DNA from: GCA-2720975 sp964467985
Lineage (GTDB): Bacteria; Planctomycetota; UBA1135; GCA-002686595
Assembly (NCBI GenBank): GCA_964467985.1
Contig: CAYXTP010000005.1
Span: forward strand, 186,001-250,000
Length of the DNA stretch: 64,000 nt
Direction of reading: 5' to 3'
A model generated the notes under the pieces. It did no database searches and was not told the DNA's origin. It saw only the letters and a program-made list of their open reading frames with translations. The translations under genes and the position numbers were made by a program. Position 1 is the first letter of the stretch. Every line of letters begins with the position of its first letter. Shown in pieces: positions 61,871-64,000 of this stretch.

Positions 61871-63942
61871 CCCTCCCCCGTTGGACGGCCTACGTGGCCC
61901 TTGCTGGCATCGGCACCTTGCTGGTGTCAGCCATTCCGCACCGCATTGACCCGTCTGAGGATCTGGAGAGCCTCGCACAGCCCACCTTCCCGCGCTTGGT
62001 CGTGCTGGGCATCGACGGCATGGATCCGGACATCCTGCGCGAGGTGGTGGCGGCCTATCCGGAGCGCATGGTCAACTTCGCGCGGCTGATTGCCGAGGGC
62101 GACGGCATCTTGGATCTGGGCACCTCGAACCCGCCCCAGAGTCCTGTTGCCTGGTCCAACTTCATCACCGGCCGCGACCCGGGTGGGCACGGGATCTTCG
62201 ACTTCATTCATCGCGACAAGACGGCCTACACCCCCGTGCCAGGAACGGTGACGGCAGGGGAATCGGGGCACTTTTCACTTCCTGGTCGCTGGGAATTTCC
62301 CACCCAAGAGGGGGGTGACTCGAACCGCACGGGCAAGGCGTTTTGGACCATGCTGGGCGAGGCAGGAATCCCCGCCGACGTTTGGCGCATGCCGATCAAC
62401 TTCCCCGTCGAGCCCTCGGCCAAGGGCGTTTCCTTCCCCGGCATGATGACGCCAGCCGTAGATTCGGCTTACGGGGAGCCCAGCCTCTTCAGCACGAACC
62501 CGCCCGTCGATCGCCTGGGCGACGAAAAGGTGACTCAAATCACCGTGCGCAGCGGGGTCGTGCGGACGAACCTCTTGGGGCCAAACAACAGTTACGAGGA
62601 GGGGCACCCGCGGACAGTCACGCCGCTCAACCTTTACGTGGACGAGGACGCGGGAGCCGTCGTGATCGAGGTGGCCGGCTCCTCGATCGTGCTCGAGCCC
62701 GGCGAGTGGAGTGATTTCGTTCCAGTCAGCTTCTCCATGCTGCCCTTGGGAATGATGGACATGAGCGGGATCGTGCGTTTCTACCTGCGTTCGATTACTC
62801 CCGAACTCGAGCTCTACGCTTCCCCAGTCAATGTGGACCCGACCGACCCCATCAGTCCGGTGTCCCTGCCCGAAGATGCGGCCGCAGAACTGGCCGAGGG
62901 CATTGGCCTGTACTACACACAGGGCATGGCCGAAGATGTCAACGCCCTGAAGAAGCTGATGTTGACAGACGCGGAGTTCATGCAGCAGGCGCAGTTGGTG
63001 TACACAGAACGCGAGCGCATGATGGACTTCGCGCTCGACAAGTACATGGCCAAGGAAGATGGGGGCTTTCTGTTCTTCTACTACTCCACCGTGGACCTGT
63101 GCTGCCACATGATGTGGCGCCACTCTGATCCCACGCACCCCTTCTACGACGAGGTCATCGCTACCCAGGACTCGAGCGAATGGTCCGGGCGTGAAGGCAG
63201 CACCTGGAAGGACGTGGTGGCCGACCTGTACATGAAGATGGACCCCGTGCTCGGTCGCATTCGCGAGCGTGTGGGGGAAGACACGCGCATCATCGTCATG
63301 AGCGATCATGGGTTCGCTGCCTATGGGCGCAAGTTCAGCCTCAACACGTGGTTGCTGGAGAACGGCTACTTGGTGCTGAACGCCGGCAAGCAGCGCGAGT
63401 TGCCCAGCGACGATCCCACCCACAAAAACGTGGCGATCTACGGCATGAACGTTGATTGGAGCAAGACGCGCGCCTACGGCATGGGCTTTAACGGCCTGTA
63501 CCTCAACCGCGTCGATCGCGAGAAAGAGGGCATTGTCACCGACGCCGACGCAGCCGCCCTGCTGGCGGAGATCAAGGCCAAGTTGGAAGCCGTGCAGGAC
63601 GGGGACACACCGGTGATCCTGTCCGCCGAGTTGGCCACCGACATCTACGAGGGTGAACGGGTCGACGAAGCCCCCGACATCCTCGTCGGCTACAACCGCG
63701 GCTACGGCAACTCTGACGAGTCTTCTCTGGGTCGCGTGACTGCACATGTTCTTTCCGACAACGTCGGCGGGACCTTCAATGGCAGTCACTTGATGGATCC
63801 CAGCGTGGTCGCGGGGACCCTGCTCTCCAATCGCCCCGTGCGCCTCGATGATCCCAACCTGAAAGACCTCACCGTCGAAATCCTGCGCTACTACAACGTT
63901 CAACCGGACGAGTCCATGAAGGGCCGCCCGGTCCTCGACTGA
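61867..63942 (+). CDS. Paralogous type I phosphodiesterase-fold protein, exported
   Basis: 691 residues with an N-terminal signal anchor (TAYVALAGIGTLLVSAIPH). AP-superfamily motifs mirror those of the upstream gene: VVLGIDGMDPDILRE, SPVAWSNFITGRDPGGHGIFD, MSDHGFAAYGRKFSLNTW and NGSHLMDPSVVAGTLLS. Its central insertion and C-terminus diverge. Because the catalytic residue, metal Asp and D-H-G are retained, both copies should be enzymatically competent. Coupled with the upstream gene by ATGA; the two may act as a heteromer or on different substrates. Followed by another ORF starting at 63984. Confidence 0.86.
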   Translation: MTLPRWTAYVALAGIGTLLVSAIPHRIDPSEDLESLAQPTFPRLVVLGIDGMDPDILREVVAAYPERMVNFARLIAEGDGILDLGTSNPPQSPVAWSNFITGRDPGGHGIFDFIHRDKTAYTPVPGTVTAGESGHFSLPGRWEFPTQEGGDSNRTGKAFWTMLGEAGIPADVWRMPINFPVEPSAKGVSFPGMMTPAVDSAYGEPSLFSTNPPVDRLGDEKVTQITVRSGVVRTNLLGPNNSYEEGHPRTVTPLNLYVDEDAGAVVIEVAGSSIVLEPGEWSDFVPVSFSMLPLGMMDMSGIVRFYLRSITPELELYASPVNVDPTDPISPVSLPEDAAAELAEGIGLYYTQGMAEDVNALKKLMLTDAEFMQQAQLVYTERERMMDFALDKYMAKEDGGFLFFYYSTVDLCCHMMWRHSDPTHPFYDEVIATQDSSEWSGREGSTWKDVVADLYMKMDPVLGRIRERVGEDTRIIVMSDHGFAAYGRKFSLNTWLLENGYLVLNAGKQRELPSDDPTHKNVAIYGMNVDWSKTRAYGMGFNGLYLNRVDREKEGIVTDADAAALLAEIKAKLEAVQDGDTPVILSAELATDIYEGERVDEAPDILVGYNRGYGNSDESSLGRVTAHVLSDNVGGTFNGSHLMDPSVVAGTLLSNRPVRLDDPNLKDLTVEILRYYNVQPDESMKGRPVLD

Positions 63943-63983
63943 TTCATTCATTCCTCAAACGACTGCAACACAAGGACAGACCC

Positions 63984-64000
63984 ATGTTTGGCTCCGGCAA
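63984..64000 (+). CDS. Start of a further gene, cut by the window edge
   Basis: An ATG at 63984 reads MFGSG before the window ends, with an AAGGACAG ribosome-binding site about 8 nt upstream and 41 nt after the phosphodiesterase stop. It is probably a third member of that operon. Nothing can be said about its function. Confidence 0.4.

Noticed and set aside
62275..63951. 558-codon minus-strand ORF opposite the second phosphodiesterase gene
   Set aside because: It is an antisense shadow of a clearly conserved gene, a common effect of high GC content, and its translation is His/Val-rich with no recognisable domain.
1..64000. CRISPR arrays, prophage or insertion sequences
   Set aside because: No regularly spaced repeats, transposase, integrase or phage structural genes were recognised anywhere in the window.

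Overview
The window is GC-rich, densely coded chromosomal DNA from a Gram-negative-type bacterium. It carries many predicted lipoproteins with lipoboxes, an LpoB-like outer-membrane PBP activator, a FtsX/LolD-type ABC system and extracytoplasmic amidohydrolases and phosphodiesterases. HEAT and TPR proteins, an SdrD-type surface protein, an arylsulfotransferase and a deiodinase-like selenoprotein, together with the housekeeping set (PrmA, MutS, YchF, ATP-PEPCK, class I aldolase), suggest Planctomycetota or a neighbouring deep-branching phylum. That placement is an inference from gene content, not a phylogenetic result. There is no rRNA, convincing tRNA, CRISPR array, prophage or IS element.

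Layout. 1-6.7 kb (minus strand): a probable operon of a DinG-like helicase, prmA, a two-domain retropepsin-like protease and an exopolysaccharide-type glycosyltransferase cut by the window edge. 7-12.3 kb: leucine dehydrogenase, a Ser/Thr kinase, a small lipoprotein, a type II (archaeal/eukaryotic-type) methionine aminopeptidase and a GT4 glycosyltransferase with an inserted domain. 12.3-20.5 kb: mutS, a COG3014-like plus LpoB-like lipoprotein pair, a gene-free stretch with three terminator-like hairpins, a sugar epimerase and pckA. 20.6-30 kb: a HEAT protein, a TPR protein, sufT, a radical SAM protein and two translationally coupled amidohydrolase-family proteins. 30-36.5 kb: LOG-family protein, then an ABC ATPase/permease/His-rich lipoprotein/DUF3299 cluster resembling the zinc-linked zrg arrangement, and HEAT plus DUF3299-like proteins. 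36.8-43.6 kb: esterase, ychF, and a sulfate-activation cluster (RHH protein, sat, alkaline-phosphatase-superfamily protein, cysC). 43.6-52.9 kb: aldolase, EamA transporter, lipoproteins, DinB, a small zinc-finger-like gene, MscS channel, ABM lipoprotein, zinc metalloprotease, a decayed DinB copy and a TauE/SafE transporter. 53-64 kb: a frameshifted SdrD-type protein, the selenoprotein, an ASST-like protein, small DNA-binding, SEC-C and LRR proteins, and two coupled phosphodiesterase/sulfatase-fold proteins.

The strongest discovery is at 54786-55985. A lipoprotein with EF-hands at its N-terminus continues through an in-frame TGA into a thioredoxin-fold domain with the iodothyronine-deiodinase signature (G-S-Y-T-U-P-P-F). 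A 7-bp hairpin with a GGUC loop starts its loop 22 nt after the TGA, as expected of a bacterial SECIS. A conventional gene caller would split or truncate this gene. Two short genes below usual length cut-offs (29948-30076 and 46953-47132, minus strand) are also reported.
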